A stretch of 64,000 nucleotides of DNA, from positions 186,001 through 250,000 of the forward strand of contig JAAEAF010000097.1 in assembly GCA_011037195.1 (NCBI GenBank), written 5' to 3'. This document shows, in pieces, positions 9,271 through 21,119 of the stretch. This DNA is from Triatoma infestans. Its lineage: Eukaryota; Arthropoda; Insecta; Hemiptera; Reduviidae. The translations under genes and the position numbers were made by a program. Under the pieces are notes generated by a model. It was given only the letters and a program-made list of their open reading frames with translations, did no database searches and was not told where the DNA came from. Within the stretch, counting starts at the first letter, position 1; each line of letters starts with the position of its first letter.

Positions 9271-10231
9271 ATCTGGTGTGAAACACTCACACAACTTTCT
9301 CTTACTCCTGTTCTCATAATTATAATTGACAAATGTTATAGTTTGTGTACCAAATTGAATAAAATTCGTCGAAAATTGAAAAAACAGTTCAGTAAAAGCG
9401 CACTTCCGGTTTACTAATTTTCTTAAAATAGATGGAATTTTGGCCATCTATTTATTTCTAATTAATTTTGTTTGGATGATTAGAATTGTATAATCAACTA
9501 TAATACAACTTTAGAGAAAGCTGTTACCCCACTCCTCCCCTAAAAGTGCCCTTAAATGAATTTTTCCAGAGAAATATCATAAATAAAAGATGTAGATCTT
9601 TGCATTTTTAATTTATATATGAAGTTTCAAGAAAATCGTCAGAGCTATTGTTGAAAAAATCGTGAAAAACTGAAAAAAATCATTTAGTAAAGTGTTAAAA
9701 CAAACGCACTTCCGGTTATCCGATTTTTTTGAAACTCGGAATTTCAACAACATATTTAATTCGAATTAACATTATTTAGATGACAGAATTGTATAATAAA
9801 CTGCAACCGCAGTTAAGATGAAACTTAGCCCCACCCCTCCCCTAGAAGTGACCTTAAATAATTTTCCCGGAGAAAAGTTTCAAATAAGAGTTGTAGTTCT
9901 TTGTATGTGCAGATGATATGCGGCAATTTTTGAGAAAATTGCAAAAACGTAAAAGAAAACAACCAGTAATGTGGTACTTCCGGTTGAGGAATTTTGACAG
10001 ATAACGCACCGTCAGATCCTACGGTGATACCTAAACGTAATATCATGTTTCAACTTTCTACGGTTTTTCGTTTTTGAGCTATGCTGTTCACATACACAAA
10101 CGCACAGACGATTTGCTGAAAACCACTTTTTCGGACTCAGGGGACCTCAAAACGGATATTTCCGGTGAAAACTCGATATCGAAAATTTGACACGATTACA
10201 ATACTTCCTCTTACTAGGAGTAAGAGAAAGT
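9271..10231 (-). mobile_element. HLN element, long full-length copy (~960 bp)
   Basis: It is complete in the minus orientation. The hairpin end GTGTGAAACACTCACAC (9276-9292) is followed inward by ACTTTCTCTTACTCCTG. The opposite end finishes AGGAGTAAGAGAAAGT at 10231. The terminal inverted repeats are asymmetric: one is flush with the 5' end, the other lies inside a 3' hairpin, the architecture of Helentrons and HINE/DINE-1 elements. Internally a module (AATGAATTTTTCCAGAGAAA, GTAGATCTTTG, GAGAAAATCG-like, CGCACTTCCGGTT) is repeated. There is no coding capacity. Confidence 0.8.
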
Positions 10232-10289
10232 AAAAAAATGATTATTCACTCTCTGAATAGCAGCTGATAAACAGCTATGATTAACATTC

Positions 10290-10795
10290 TCTGAATAGGT
10301 GTTACGCGGCATTACTGTGGACACAGCAAAATAAAAGTATCACAAGAAAGACAAAGATCACCATTTACAAAACATTCCTCATATCAGTTTTAATCGTACA
10401 GCTCTGAAATGTGGGCCATAACAAAGGCAAACGAGGCATAACCGAAGGAAGACCTGAGAAAGAAGAATTTTAAAAACTATTTACGGACCGGTAGGTGGAA
10501 AATGGTGAAAACGGATCAGAAAAAAAAATAATGAAGCTCAAAGATCTGATTACGACCGTCAAATTGGGAAGACTCCGCTTGCTTGGCCAACTTTACAGGA
10601 TATACGACAACTGCGGCGCAAAAGTTATGTATGAAAGAGACCCTGGAGAAAAAGCATCCCCCGTGGGAGATCCAGAACGAGATTGCTATAGGACGTCGAG
10701 GAAGAGCGGGCGATGATGGAGGTGAGGCAGTGGAGAAGGAAAGTTTTGGACAGAGACATCTGGCTGGCTGCTCTATAGAGAAAGGCCGGAGTGTC
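10290..10795 (+). pseudogene. RTE-like LINE C-terminal remnant
   Basis: Decayed frames recall the end of an RTE-type LINE protein: KITIYKTFLISVLI, then a Ser-Glu-x-Trp-Ala segment, LKDLI, VKLGRLRLLGQLYRI (10558-10602), a KVMYERDPGEKASP segment, and finally QWRRKVLDRDIW followed by LAAL. Similar text appears on the minus strand at 50670-50930 and 54060-54290. Frameshifts and stops make it non-functional. Confidence 0.65.
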
Positions 10796-12013
10796 ATATT
10801 TACAAAAAATTCACTCTCTATATGCAGGATTTATTTATTTAAATTTTCATCTATTCAACTTAGAGACTTTTCTCTTTTATCAAATTAACTTAAAATAATT
10901 AAATTTCACTATTTACTATCATTTACTGCAAAATTTATAAAAGCTGATTATTTTGTAAATTATTCTCAATTATAAAACTCATATTTTCTCCAAATGAGTT
11001 TATTATCCAATCACTTTACCGTGAAAAATTAATTGCCTTATTACTTTCTTATCATATATGTATCAATTCGTCCATACAATGATTATATAGAAAAGTTCAA
11101 TGTACTATTAATTTTCGTCAATGGTAAAATAACTGTTCTTTATTTAATAGCGTGAAAATAAGACCGTTATAAATAATATAAGTATTATTAGTTTTAATTT
11201 AATTTAGTTACTTTCTTTTTATCAATGCATTTAATTAAATATTATTACATTAATTAAGGAAGTTATATCCATAGTATATATATGGAATTTAATTATATTA
11301 CTTTCATAACCAAAAAGTTTGTCTAAAGGAAACATCAAGGAACTAGAAGTAATCGCAATATTACTAATTGGTTAACTAATAATTAATTATTAAGTTTTCG
11401 TATTTTTTTTTCCACTTCAAAGCTTTTATTGTAATATCTTCAATTGCAAAACATATTTTGCTACAAATAAATATGTAGAAATGAAATAAAATGATGGAAT
11501 GTACGTAGATTATAGAAGTCTTCTTTAAGAAAGAGAGCGTTGACTACTCCTACTATCTTGATCTTTTATATTAATTGGTCAACAAGATGACATTTGTTCT
11601 CTTCAACCGCCTGCGTGGATTGTCGAGAATAGTGTTTGAGGAAACGTGGTAGAATAAAGCATTAATATGACCAGTTATTAAGGATGAACGTGGAATTGTG
11701 GAAACGAGCCTTTGGTCTTTATCGTTAACAAAAAGAAATCTTTTAGGTCTTTATCGTTTATTTTAATGATGATGGAAAAAAAAAAAAAATTATTTTATAA
11801 ATTGGCCAAATGTCTAGATATGGAAGCCCTAAAAATGATTTATTATGGAAAATTTGAATCAATTCTTGTCTATTTAGTTCGAATCATATGGTCTAATATG
11901 GAGATTCCAGATCACTCATTCAACTTCAGTATTTTTTTATTTTTTATTTTTTAAAAAGAAAACATAGAAAGAACATTTAAGAAAGATTTGTTTGAAAAAC
12001 GTGAAACGACAGT
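10796..12013. other. No gene seen; very AT-rich
   Basis: Long AT-rich DNA. The frame at 11712-11954 is low in complexity and is not called. Confidence 0.5.
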
Positions 12014-12172
12014 GCATTGCCGGCCTCCGAGCGGTGTTCTCTAGCTACAGGCAACACTGCTCATCACCGGTCAGTAAGCTATAGAGGGTCCGAGGAAAAG
12101 AAAATATCTAGGACACTAAAAGCTGGATTCGAACCCGCTTTGCTAGTCCAGCGCGCTACCACTGAGCTAATT
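12014..12172 (-). mobile_element. SINE1 copy with A- and B-boxes
   Basis: On the minus strand: A-box TTAGCTCAGTGGTAGCGCGC, then GCTGGACTAGC, a B-box-like GGTTCGAATCC (12124-12134), and the conserved body GGCCGGCAATGCACTG. It abuts the 3' end of the Jockey-like fragment at 12179. Confidence 0.8.
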
Positions 12173-12178
12173 TTTTTT

Positions 12179-13110
12179 TTTATTATTATTATCAAATTTA
12201 TTTACAACCTGTACATATATTCATCATCATGTAAATGTGAATTTTGTGTCACAGACTGTGATGCAATGAATCTCCTAGGACTCAACGCCACAATCAGAGA
12301 GGCATGTTGAGAGGAGCCAACCATGCTGGTACTCTTAGGGAATGAAAAGGAAGCTAGGTGTTTAAGAGGTCGCGTGGCCAACGTCGTTTCAAGCGACCTG
12401 GAGGATTGTCAGGATGGGTGGATAATGATAGCGCTTGTGCAGTGGGATTAGGATGAGCCTCTAGGTTATTGTGGAAATTAAGGAAGAGTGTATGGATTAG
12501 CACCCTTACCGAAAGGGATATTGAGGTCTTCGTGAAGAGTTGAATTTGAGACATTAAAGGGAGCGTTTACAATATGGCGAAGGCCTTTAGATTGAAAAGA
12601 TTGGATTCTGTGGATGTTGGTTTGTTTCGCAGAGCCCCACAGTTCAGCTCCTTAGGTCCAGACAGGTCTCAGCAGTGTTTTGTATAAAGTCAGTTTGTTT
12701 TGTACGTGTATGGTTGACCTCCGTCCAAGCCGTCTTCGTAGTTGTCCATAACGTCTAGTTAATTATTGTCTTTTCAATCTCGTATGAGGGTTCCATGTAA
12801 GTCGATTGTCTAAATACAGTCCTAGGTAGTTGTCGGGTTGCGTGGAAGTCGATATTTCTTTATTGTTGATATGTACGGGAGGGCACGTTTGTCTACGCAA
12901 AGTGAATGTAATCTGGCTTTGTTTTCATGAAGTCTTATTTTCCATTTTTTACACCAAGAGAAGATGAGGTCAAGGTGTTCTTGGATATATGAGGAAGTTT
13001 AAGCAGGATTAGGATTTGTAGATAATTTGCAGTATCATTTGCATAGGCTGTGATCAGGGTTTCTGGATGAGTGGGAATATCAGCAATTAATATCCCTTTC
13101 TTATGTTTTT
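12179..13110 (-). pseudogene. Jockey-like LINE 3' portion
   Basis: The minus-strand reading covers the segment after the reverse-transcriptase active site: WKIRLHENKARLHSL-like text, a degenerate leucine/aspartate block, GAPRNKPTST, then STHPDNPPGRLKRRWPRDLL and a stop. A 3' UTR with TTTACATGATGATGAATATA and GTACAGGTTGTAAATAAATT ends in (AAT)n. The C-terminal R(R/L)KR(R/Q)WPRDLLN motif is shared with 43265-44190 and 62105-62790, so all three are one family. Frames are broken. The 5' border near 13110 is approximate. Confidence 0.75.
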
Positions 13111-13274
13111 AAAATAGATTAGATAGTTGGAAACTTTTGTGAGAAGAAATCGCAAAATATTGGAAAATACATTTATAAAGAGTGATATCTACAGAATAGT
13201 GTTTAAACACAAAAGTTTCTGACGCCATTTTTTTGTATTCTAATCATAACAAACTTATATATATATATACTACC

Positions 13275-13382
13275 ACTAAAAGCATTTTTTCTTACTCAGA
13301 GTGCCAAAATATGTATTTTCGAAACTTAATTTCGAATATTTGACACGGTAGCAAATACCTTCTCTTAGTGGAGTAAGAGAAA
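13275..13382 (-). mobile_element. HLN 5'-end fragment
   Basis: It contains the family's 5' terminal block: TACTCAGAGTGCC, ATATGTATTTTCG, AATATTTGACACGGT, then CTTCTCTTAGTGGAGTAAGA at the end. Confidence 0.7.
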
Positions 13383-14044
13383 CAAAAAAGTTCCTTAATA
13401 CCTGGAAATTTCCCCCTTTTTTTAACCTAATACAACTATCCCCTCGCACATTCATTGCACTGTGTCTACCACCTGTCGTTCAGTTTTATTCTACAGTCTT
13501 GAAGTGTGGCGCATCTTATTTTTTTTCTAGCATATTAGTGGTCTCCCCATCAGTAGTTCCTGTAAGTTATATCCGAATGTTGTCTGTTAATCCCTTGTTC
13601 ACTTCCTTCCTTAGATCGCACGGGTCAATTGTTGTGGCTTTCTGATTGCACCTGCCAGAAATTTGTTATGGTTCATTGCAGCTTTCATCTTTAATACCAA
13701 TACTATCGGCGCTTCTTAGAACTAATAGTCTAATGCATTTCTATGAGCACTGAACAGTGTTGATGAGGCCGAAATTTTGGGAGTTACCTGGTCGTCGAAG
13801 TTATCTTTTAGTGTGAAAAATATCGGCCAACTAAGGGCTTTCTATTGGCGGTGATCGTAACATTACAGAAACTAGAACACTCCCTCATACTTAGACCGCA
13901 AAGAACATTTTTTGTAATACAGGTAAATCGATGGTTTGGCAGAAGCCAAAAAAAAATTAACTTTTAAACATTAGAAAAGTTTATTTTTATTTTAGACGTT
14001 TAGACGTTTCATTCAATTTTAGTGTTGGTTTCATGAATGCCGTC
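13383..14044. other. No gene identified; higher-complexity stretch
   Basis: It is less AT-rich than its surroundings and may be an old retrotransposon. I could not recognise a protein motif in any frame. TTGATGAGGCCGAAAT at about 13759 recalls a hammerhead core but lacks stem II. Confidence 0.35.
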
Positions 14045-14910
14045 CTTTGTGTATGTGAACAAAAAAAAATCTCGAAAATTGTAGAAAGCTCAAACATGAT
14101 ATTTCGATTAGGTATGTGATCAACCTTTCTAAAAGCCATCAATCGATAGTGTGACTATACTGAATGGTTTCCCGATTTTATCGAATAATAGCTCTACGAT
14201 CTTCTTTAAACATTCTATACTGTCTACATAGATAAATGCCTACCATTCTTACTGGAAATATTATTACCTTAAAAACTGTTTTTTGGGGGGATTCTGAGAG
14301 AACAACAAAACATTAAGCTTTTTTTGTAAAGTACTACGTCAGTACAGTCTACTGTTCTACCATCTATATAATATCAAAGTACATTACAAGCATTACTACA
14401 ATTCCAAATTTGAAAAGAAATTGGTTAACTGGACGTATGTTTTTTTTTTTTTTACTTTTCTGGAAAAGTGCTACAACAATTTAACAATAAACATACAAAC
14501 GTATTACTTTTGTAATAGGTCCCATCCACCGCAAAGAGAATGCAACCACAGCAGAGAGAAGAGAGGCCCTCCCTGGTTAACAGAGACTACTCTCTGACTC
14601 AGGCAGGCTAGAATGGGAGAACCTGTGTATATAAGCCAGTGGGAATCTATCTAAAGCATCTATCATATACAACCATACAACTGTACACCAGTCGTCGCAT
14701 CGTGTCATATCTCTACTCTCACCATTCATTCTATCATTTTCATTATAAAATCCAGTGCAGCTAGTGTAAACTTAGCTACATTATATTAGTGTCTTCATAT
14801 CTCGTTCATCTAATCAAACCTAATTTCTCTCCTCAACCACCCTATTATACTTTGGCTTGAAACATTTCTCTGGAAAAGTTAATTTTAGAGGATTCTTAGC
14901 TGATTTATAT
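14045..14910 (+). mobile_element. HLN body interrupted by LTR-A
   Basis: HLN blocks are present before the LTR (GTAGAAAGCTCAAACATGAT, ATTCCAAATTTGAAAAGAAA, TTAACTGGACGTATG) and resume after it (GAAACATTTCTCTGGAAAAG at about 14859). Neither terminal motif is preserved. Confidence 0.55.
14540..14849 (+). mobile_element. LTR-A solo LTR
   Basis: It starts TGCAACCACAGCAGAGAG and ends CCCTATTATA. Family blocks: TACTCTCTGACTCAGGCAGG, TATA box in CTGTGTATATAAGCCAGTG (TATATAA at 14628-14634), GTGTCATATCTCTACTC, CAGTGCAGCTAGTGTAAACTT, GTCTTCATATCTCGTTCAT, AATTTCTCTCCTCAACCACC. The same 300-bp unit occurs at 31155, 41010, 57252 and 62276. No target duplication is evident at this copy. Confidence 0.75.
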
Positions 14911-15232
14911 GATATAACACTTCAAATGTAATGTGTGTTTAAAAATCTGGTTTTATTGAGGAGGTTTGAGATTCTTATAACCAGTGTACAATAACGCTTT
15001 TCTAGCTTTTACAAATAAATATTTATTCATTCACTGAACGGAATAGGATGTTTCAACATAATGAGGTCATCTTCGCCTAGTATTTACATGTAGTTCATGA
15101 TATCAGTTGTTAAAAAAAAAAAAAACTGAGTCAAGGTAAAGAATTAATAAGTGTCAGTAATTTCTTTAGAGCAATGCCCCAAAGAATAATCCTTTTAAGC
15201 ACATTTATAACGACAAAAATACATTCGATTCA
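14911..15232. other. No gene seen
   Basis: AT-rich DNA with an A-tract; no recognisable repeat. Confidence 0.45.
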
Positions 15233-15237
15233 AGTAT

Positions 15238-16011
15238 CAGGAGGTATGGATTGTATACCGGTTTACCGATTTACCGGTTAACCGATAAATTGACAAATAA
15301 AACTTTCGGTAAACTTACCGGTAAATTTCAAAAATTTACCGGTAATTCGGTAAATGAAAAATCAATACTAGAAATTTTTATATAGAAAATATCGTGTTTG
15401 TAGATATTTAAAAGGGCTAAAGGGACATTGAAAATAAATAAAAAAAACAGGTAAGTGTAAGCAACAATATACCTAATTATTAATTTTATGTGAGATATTT
15501 TTTGTTTAATTTTAATTTGAACTTTTTTTGGGTTTGAGAGCCGCTGTAAATCGTACAGAAAGCGCTAGTTACAGTTAGCATATATGTGATTTGTGCTCTG
15601 CAGTTTTTTGAGATTTTTTAAAGTTTAAAATCTTTACAATCAACGTTTTTCTTAAAGAATAAGTAAATATCTCCTTTTTTAATATTTAAAAATAATAATA
15701 TGTAAATATTTCACGTATTTTGTAAATTAATAGCAATTTTGAATACACCACATTATAACAGGACCATTAATGCAATATTATTGTAAAATAACTATAGTAT
15801 TAGGTTACCATATATTATTTTTGTTGTATTTTTATTTTTCTGTATTATTTTATTTCTGTTTCTAAAAGTTATTATTATAGTTTGTTCAGAATAACACTTC
15901 CGGTTTGTTTATCGGTAAACCGGTAGCCGGTAATTTATCGGTAAACCGGTATTTTAATTTTCATTTACCAAATTACCGGTAAATGAAAAAGTCGGTAAAT
16001 TTACAATCCCT
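15238..16011. mobile_element. Inverted-repeat DNA element with TTACCGGTAA motifs
   Basis: The left arm has GGATTGTATACCGGTTTACC, ACCGGTTAACCGATAAAT, CTTACCGGTAAATTTC and TTACCGGTAATTCGGTAAAT. The right arm has the mirror set: TTATCGGTAAACCGGTAG, CGGTAATTTATCGGTAAACC, AAATTACCGGTAAATG and GGTAAATTTACAATCCCT. Arms are about 110-120 bp around an AT-rich core of about 550 bp without a transposase frame. AGTAT flanks both ends (15233-15237, 16012-16016). GGATTGTA-type ends suggest a hAT-like non-autonomous element, but the expected 8-bp duplication is not clear. Confidence 0.65.
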
Positions 16012-16016
16012 AGTAT

Positions 16017-17841
16017 AGGGTAATAATTTACTGATAAAAACCAAAGGCCTTATTATATAGTTTTCAAAATAAAGTTATGATATAGAAATAAAGTGCAAAA
16101 GATTACAATTTTGGTTAAGGAAATAGATGTGAAGCCGATTGACATTACTATAAACAACCTGGAATGCTCTGTGTGTCTATAGATAAGGTTACTAGGCATG
16201 TTTCTGTAGTGTTTGGAAAAAGAAAGAGTGGGTTGGTACACTCCGTTCCAAGCTGGTGAACTGGAAACTACGTTTGGGGCTTTCTACTACATCCATGGGA
16301 AGAGGCGGTAAAAGTAATAATAGTGGGGAGAAGTACACTACAGTTGAAGAGTGGAGAAGCAACCAACTTCCGGGCCAGTTGCGAATAATTACTGGGATTC
16401 AGAGATGGATAATGTAAACGAGTCACAAGTGTAGAACAGCAGCTCTTTCGTTCTCTCTCCCTCTAAAGTAGGTATCCGACAGTATCCGCATATAGTGCAG
16501 GTATCCGACAGTATCCGCATATAGTGCAACACTTTAAAGTAGAGGTAACCGACAGGGTATCTACCAGGTACATAGAAGTACAGCCGCTCAGTGAGTATAG
16601 CTACCCACCTGGCATTATCAAATGATACCAAGGGGGTGGAAGAATCCACAGCAGTGCTTGTAGAATGAGTATTGCACACCTGTACAGTAAAACACATACA
16701 CATGCAACGTATATCCATATAAATACAGACATAAACTAGCCATAGCTACTGTGTTTGAATTCACAAATATATAACAACGCACACTATATTAACTTACACG
16801 CACACATAAACACATCATATATACAACATCACAACCATCCAACCATTGAATTATATTAACGGCCTTGTTCACGCAAGCGGAAAATCCTGCGCCGATTTGG
16901 ACGGATTACCTCCTCACTGCCTCCCTGTCGTATTCAGGGAACGCCACCCAATCGCTCCCTTTCCATACAAAACTGAATTCACCCAAGTTTATAACGAAGG
17001 CCATAGATTCTTCTTTCTTTTTTTATTAGCAGAGAGAAACAAATCTTTAAACAATATCAAATTAAAATCTATTAAATTTATTAAATCAATGTTTAATCAT
17101 TAAATCAAAATCCCAATTATAAAAATAAACAATAAGGTACATTTTTATCATTAAACACTTGTAAACAGTATTGTTCTTTTCCAAAAAAGTTTATATGAAT
17201 TAGTGAATAATTTTTGATTTAGGTCCACTGGAATTCGCAGAGGCTGGGCTATTTGACTTGGACAATCAAAACCCTTATAAAAAAGAGTAAATGAAAAAAC
17301 AAATAAAACAGTACAATTCTCAGCTTCAAAAGAATAATTTCTGATTAAACCATGAAAGTATTTTTACCTCATTTGATTTTGCTTAATTGTATGAGGGGGT
17401 GCCAAAATTAAAAATAATACATTAGAGAAAAATCATAACTTAAGGAGGCCCAGATCATATTTGGGAGTACGATATCACGTCTTTTGTTTCGGTTTATCGG
17501 TAGAAAGAATTTTGTAGAGTCTAGCAAATTTTCCCAGATCTAAATTAATACACTCTGATAATGTGCAATATTTCGTAGTGTGAAGATATTAGAAGAACAG
17601 AAACAATATAGTTCTGAAATTGTTCTGTACCTGTGTGAGCAGGTACAACGATCAAGAAATGTTACCTCATTGAAATCTTTGTATTTTATTGATTTTTATG
17701 AAGCAGCTTCTTTATGGGATAATATTTACGTCAACTATGAAAAAATCAGTTTGAAACAAAAAGAAAAGCTATCGTTGAAAATTTGGTCAAAAAAAATGTG
17801 AAAGAACAGTTTGTGACGTTAAAAACAAAACAAAAATCACA
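16017..17841. other. No gene identified
   Basis: Mostly AT-rich. Frames at 16389-16718 (minus), 16846-17103 (plus) and 17580-17801 (plus) match nothing I recognise, and the first of these is partly built on a tandem duplication. The segment 16846-16985 is less AT-rich and could be an old coding remnant. Confidence 0.35.
16471..16528. repeat. Tandem duplication, 29-bp unit
   Basis: GGTATCCGACAGTATCCGCA followed by TATAGTGCA occurs twice without change. A decayed third start (GGTAACCGACAGGGTATC) lies at about 16544. Confidence 0.9.
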
Positions 17842-17995
17842 ATCAGAGATATTTTCCGTGTTTGCCTGCTTCTTTTCGTGGTCATCGACCGTTTTCAACT
17901 TCTCCGATGTTCGCCCATCATTTAGGATATTTTTTTCAAAACAGTGTTATAACATAGACTTGCACAGAGCAAATTCAATGGATTCACTGTTGATG
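17842..17995 (-). mobile_element. Penelope-type repeat fragment with eroded hammerhead-like region
   Basis: It shares with 21367-21530, 26936-27031 and 27205-27400 the blocks ATCAGAGATATTTTCCGTG, CTGCTTCTTTT, GTGGTCATCGACCG, GTTCGCCCATCAT and GCACAGAGCAAATT. On the minus strand the hammerhead-like core is eroded (CTAAATGATGGGCGAAC, GAAAACGGTCGATGACC) and would not fold normally. No reverse transcriptase or GIY-YIG frame is attached. Confidence 0.55.
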
Positions 17996-19432
17996 CAAAA
18001 CAATAAAATTTAAACTTCAAAACACAAAACAAACAAATTTACTTTGAACTAAAAAATGTAATCGCAGAGAAGAAAATTGATTCATCACCGTCCAAATACG
18101 CTTAATTCGCCGAAGCTACGATTCCACAAACAGCAGTTCTGGCTGCAGACACTGGAAGATCTGGCTTACACATTGTTTCAGGTGTTTACAGAATAACTAC
18201 ACACAGATATTTAAACGACTTTCCATATATAAATGGCCCTAGGCTTACATAACATCAATGTTAATCTAAAAGCAATTTGCCTGGGATATGTTTCAATTAA
18301 AAGCCCTTTTACAGGTCTGTAAATATAAGAATTAGAAAGAAAATCGATGTTATCACTCTTAGAAAAAATCGGTAGGGCAAGAAATTCATTCAGCAATTAA
18401 TCTGTCAAATAATACTTAGAACAGAAAGAAGCAGCTAGATAAATTAAGCTGAATATTCGTAATTCAAAGCACAAATTCTGGTCATGAGGTTTTTAAACTG
18501 TTCTAATTTCCGATTAAGTTGGTAGTTTTTATAGAAAATTTAGCCTAAGTATTCGAAAAGAATCCGGCAAAAACACAAACAGAAAAAAGAAAAATCTGAA
18601 TACCAGCAATAAAATTTGTATAAAACAGCTGATTAACGTTTTGAACTTCAAGAATTTAACGATGACTCAACTAAAAGGAGCAGAAATGAAATAATATAGA
18701 CAAGGACAAAGCCCTATAAGAATTCCAACAGACTGAACACAAGATGAAAACAGAGAAGTTGAAAAAAAAAAACAAAAGAGAAAAAAAGGAACCAAGAGAG
18801 AGTACTCTATCAACAGAGATGCCACTTCCTGTCGAATGAAATGAAATGGAAACCAAAACGGTTGTAAGGTTGAAAAACGAAAAAGAAGGGATTCAAACTT
18901 CCGGTCGCTACTAGAGCTCTTAGAATAACTCTTTCTTTTTATTATTATTGTTACACCAGTTTCTTTTCTAAAAGAGAAGATTAAAAAAAAAAAAAACGCT
19001 CGGAAGAAAGTAATACTAAATTAAATCTACATCAATTTTTCAGCAATAACGATAACTGTTTTTGAAAGGGAGAATACCTTTACATAAATGATTTTTCCAA
19101 ACATTTTTATATACAAGTCCCACTTTCCTTACTTTTCTTTTAAATCTATAAAAATCTATTTACATTCCTGTCAGATTTATAAAATTGGGTTCCCATGGGA
19201 TTTTAGACAAAAAAAAACTGCCCTCCAAGAACTCAAATACGAACTTTGATATTTTGTAATATTTATTGGGGGGGAGGAGGAGGACAAATGAATTTATGAT
19301 ATTTCTGAGAAAGACGTGAAATTAAGCAGCAAAATCTTCAACAGATTCTTACTTATATTGGATTCTTACTTCACATCTTTTCCAGAAATGTCTTTAATTC
19401 ATTTTTCCTCGAAAAGAAAACATAAAATAAAA
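17996..19432. other. No gene seen
   Basis: AT-rich DNA with several A-tracts. Short frames (18211-18396, 18671-18856) are not supported. Confidence 0.45.
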
Positions 19433-20401
19433 ATGTGAAACACTCTCACACAACTTTCTCTTTCTCCCATTCTCAAAATTATAATTGACAAATTTTATAA
19501 TTAGTGTACCAAATTTAATGAAATTCGCGAAAACTGAAAAAACTGTTCAGTAAAAGCGCACTTTCGGTTTACTAATTTTCATGGAATTCGGAATTTTGGC
19601 CATCTATTTATTTTTAATTAATTTTATTTGGATGATAGAATTGTATAATCAATTATAATAGCACTTTAGAGAAAAACATAACCCAATCCCTCCCCTAAAA
19701 GTGTCCTTAAATGAATTTTCCCAGAGAAATGTTTCAAATAAAAGTAGTATATCTTTGTATGTATAGTTGATATACGAAGTTTTTAGAAAATCATCGAAGC
19801 ATTTTTTTGAGAAAATCGCGAAAAAGTGAAACAAATCATTTAGTAAAGTGGTAAAGTAAACGCACTTTCGGTTTTCCAATTTTTTCAAACTCGGAATTTC
19901 AAACTAACATTATTTAGATGACAGAATTGTCTAATAAACTGAAATAGCAGTTAAGATGAAAACCTAGCCCCACACCTCCCCTAAAAGTGCCCTTAAATGG
20001 ATTTTCCCGAAGAAATGTTTCAAATAAAAGTTGTAGCTCTTTGTAAGTGGTAGTTGATACACCAAGTTCAAAGAAAATGGTCGGAGCCATTTTTGAGAAA
20101 ATCGCAAAATAATAAAAAAAAAAACTAGTAAAGTGGTTATTTCCGGTCGAGGAATTTTGACAGATAACGACTGCCAGATCTTATTGTGATACCTAAACGG
20201 AATATCAAGTTTCAACTTTGTAAGGTTTTTCGTTTTTGTGCTATGCTGTTCACATACACACACACACACACACACACACCATTTGCTAAAAACCAATTTT
20301 TTGGACTCAGGGGACCTCAAAACGAATATTTCCGGTGAAAACTCGATGTCGAAAATTTGACACGATTACAATACTTTCTCTTACTAGAACAAACAGAAAG
20401 T
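19433..20401 (-). mobile_element. HLN element, long full-length copy
   Basis: It has the same architecture and almost the same length as 9271-10231. The 3' hairpin end is at the left (GTGAAACACTCTCACAC then AACTTTCTCTTTCTCCC) and the 5' end at the right (ACTTTCTCTTACTAGAAC then AGAAAGT at 20401). The internal module is again repeated: CCCTTAAATG occurs near 19990, TCCTTAAATG near 19704, and the CGCACTTTCGGTTTnC motif near 19556 and 19861. A (CA)n run at 20256-20280 sits in the 5' third. There is no coding capacity. Confidence 0.8.
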
Positions 20402-21119
20402 AATAAAAATGATTTAACTATTAAATTTTGATAGTTTATTAAATCTGAAGAAAGTCGTTAGAACTGGTTCCGAAAAAAAAAAATTAATTCCTCTCGCCAA
20501 GGATATTGACCCAATTTGTAGAATTCCCCGTCGAAATATATCGAGTGAATTTCTTGCAATTTATTAAATTATACTTTTCATACAATCATAGATCATTCCT
20601 TAAAAATATTTCTTTTCTTTTTTTTAGAACACACTAGAGTATTAAGAGATGTATTTCTAGAGAAAACAAAATTTTGAAATATCCCCTTATAAATGCCTCT
20701 GGGAGCTTAAGTGAACGCAAAAAATTCTGAATTTTAAAAATAATATGTCAAACGAAATTTAAGAAAACCTGAGATAATCAGAACACAATCATACAAGACA
20801 TTCCATTTAATTAAAGAGATTAAGTAATAGTTCTATCAATATGTCACTAAAATCAATAGATGCTTAGATGTTATTAGATAGAAGTTATGAAGTTTGTTTT
20901 GAAAGAGAAGTAGTAGTCATCATCATAGGGCAGTGATTGGTTGACATCGGAAGGGTCAAAGTCTTGATTAACAGGCAATGTCCTTTGATGAAATATTGTA
21001 GTGAAAGCACTGTTACATCAGGATTCTTGGTGTTAACTTTTCATCTCTTTCCACACAATCATTTTTTTGACTACGATATATTCATAAATTTTTTGTTCAA
21101 AGACATTTTCTAATATAAT
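20402..21119. other. No gene seen
   Basis: AT-rich. The segment 20440-20710 has weak HLN-like phrases (TTTCTAGAGAAAAC, TTAAATCTGAAGAAAGTCGTT) but not enough to place a copy. Confidence 0.4.

Noticed and set aside
10516..10888. Three overlapping ~70-100-codon frames
   Set aside because: They are alternative-frame readings of one decayed RTE-like LINE end.
13755..13790. TTGATGAGGCCGAAAT resembling the textbook hammerhead core
   Set aside because: There is no second strand for stem II before GAAA and no stem III or cleavage triplet, so it cannot form the fold.
16389..16718. 109-codon minus-strand frame
   Set aside because: It includes the 29-bp tandem duplication and matches nothing recognisable; likely chance.
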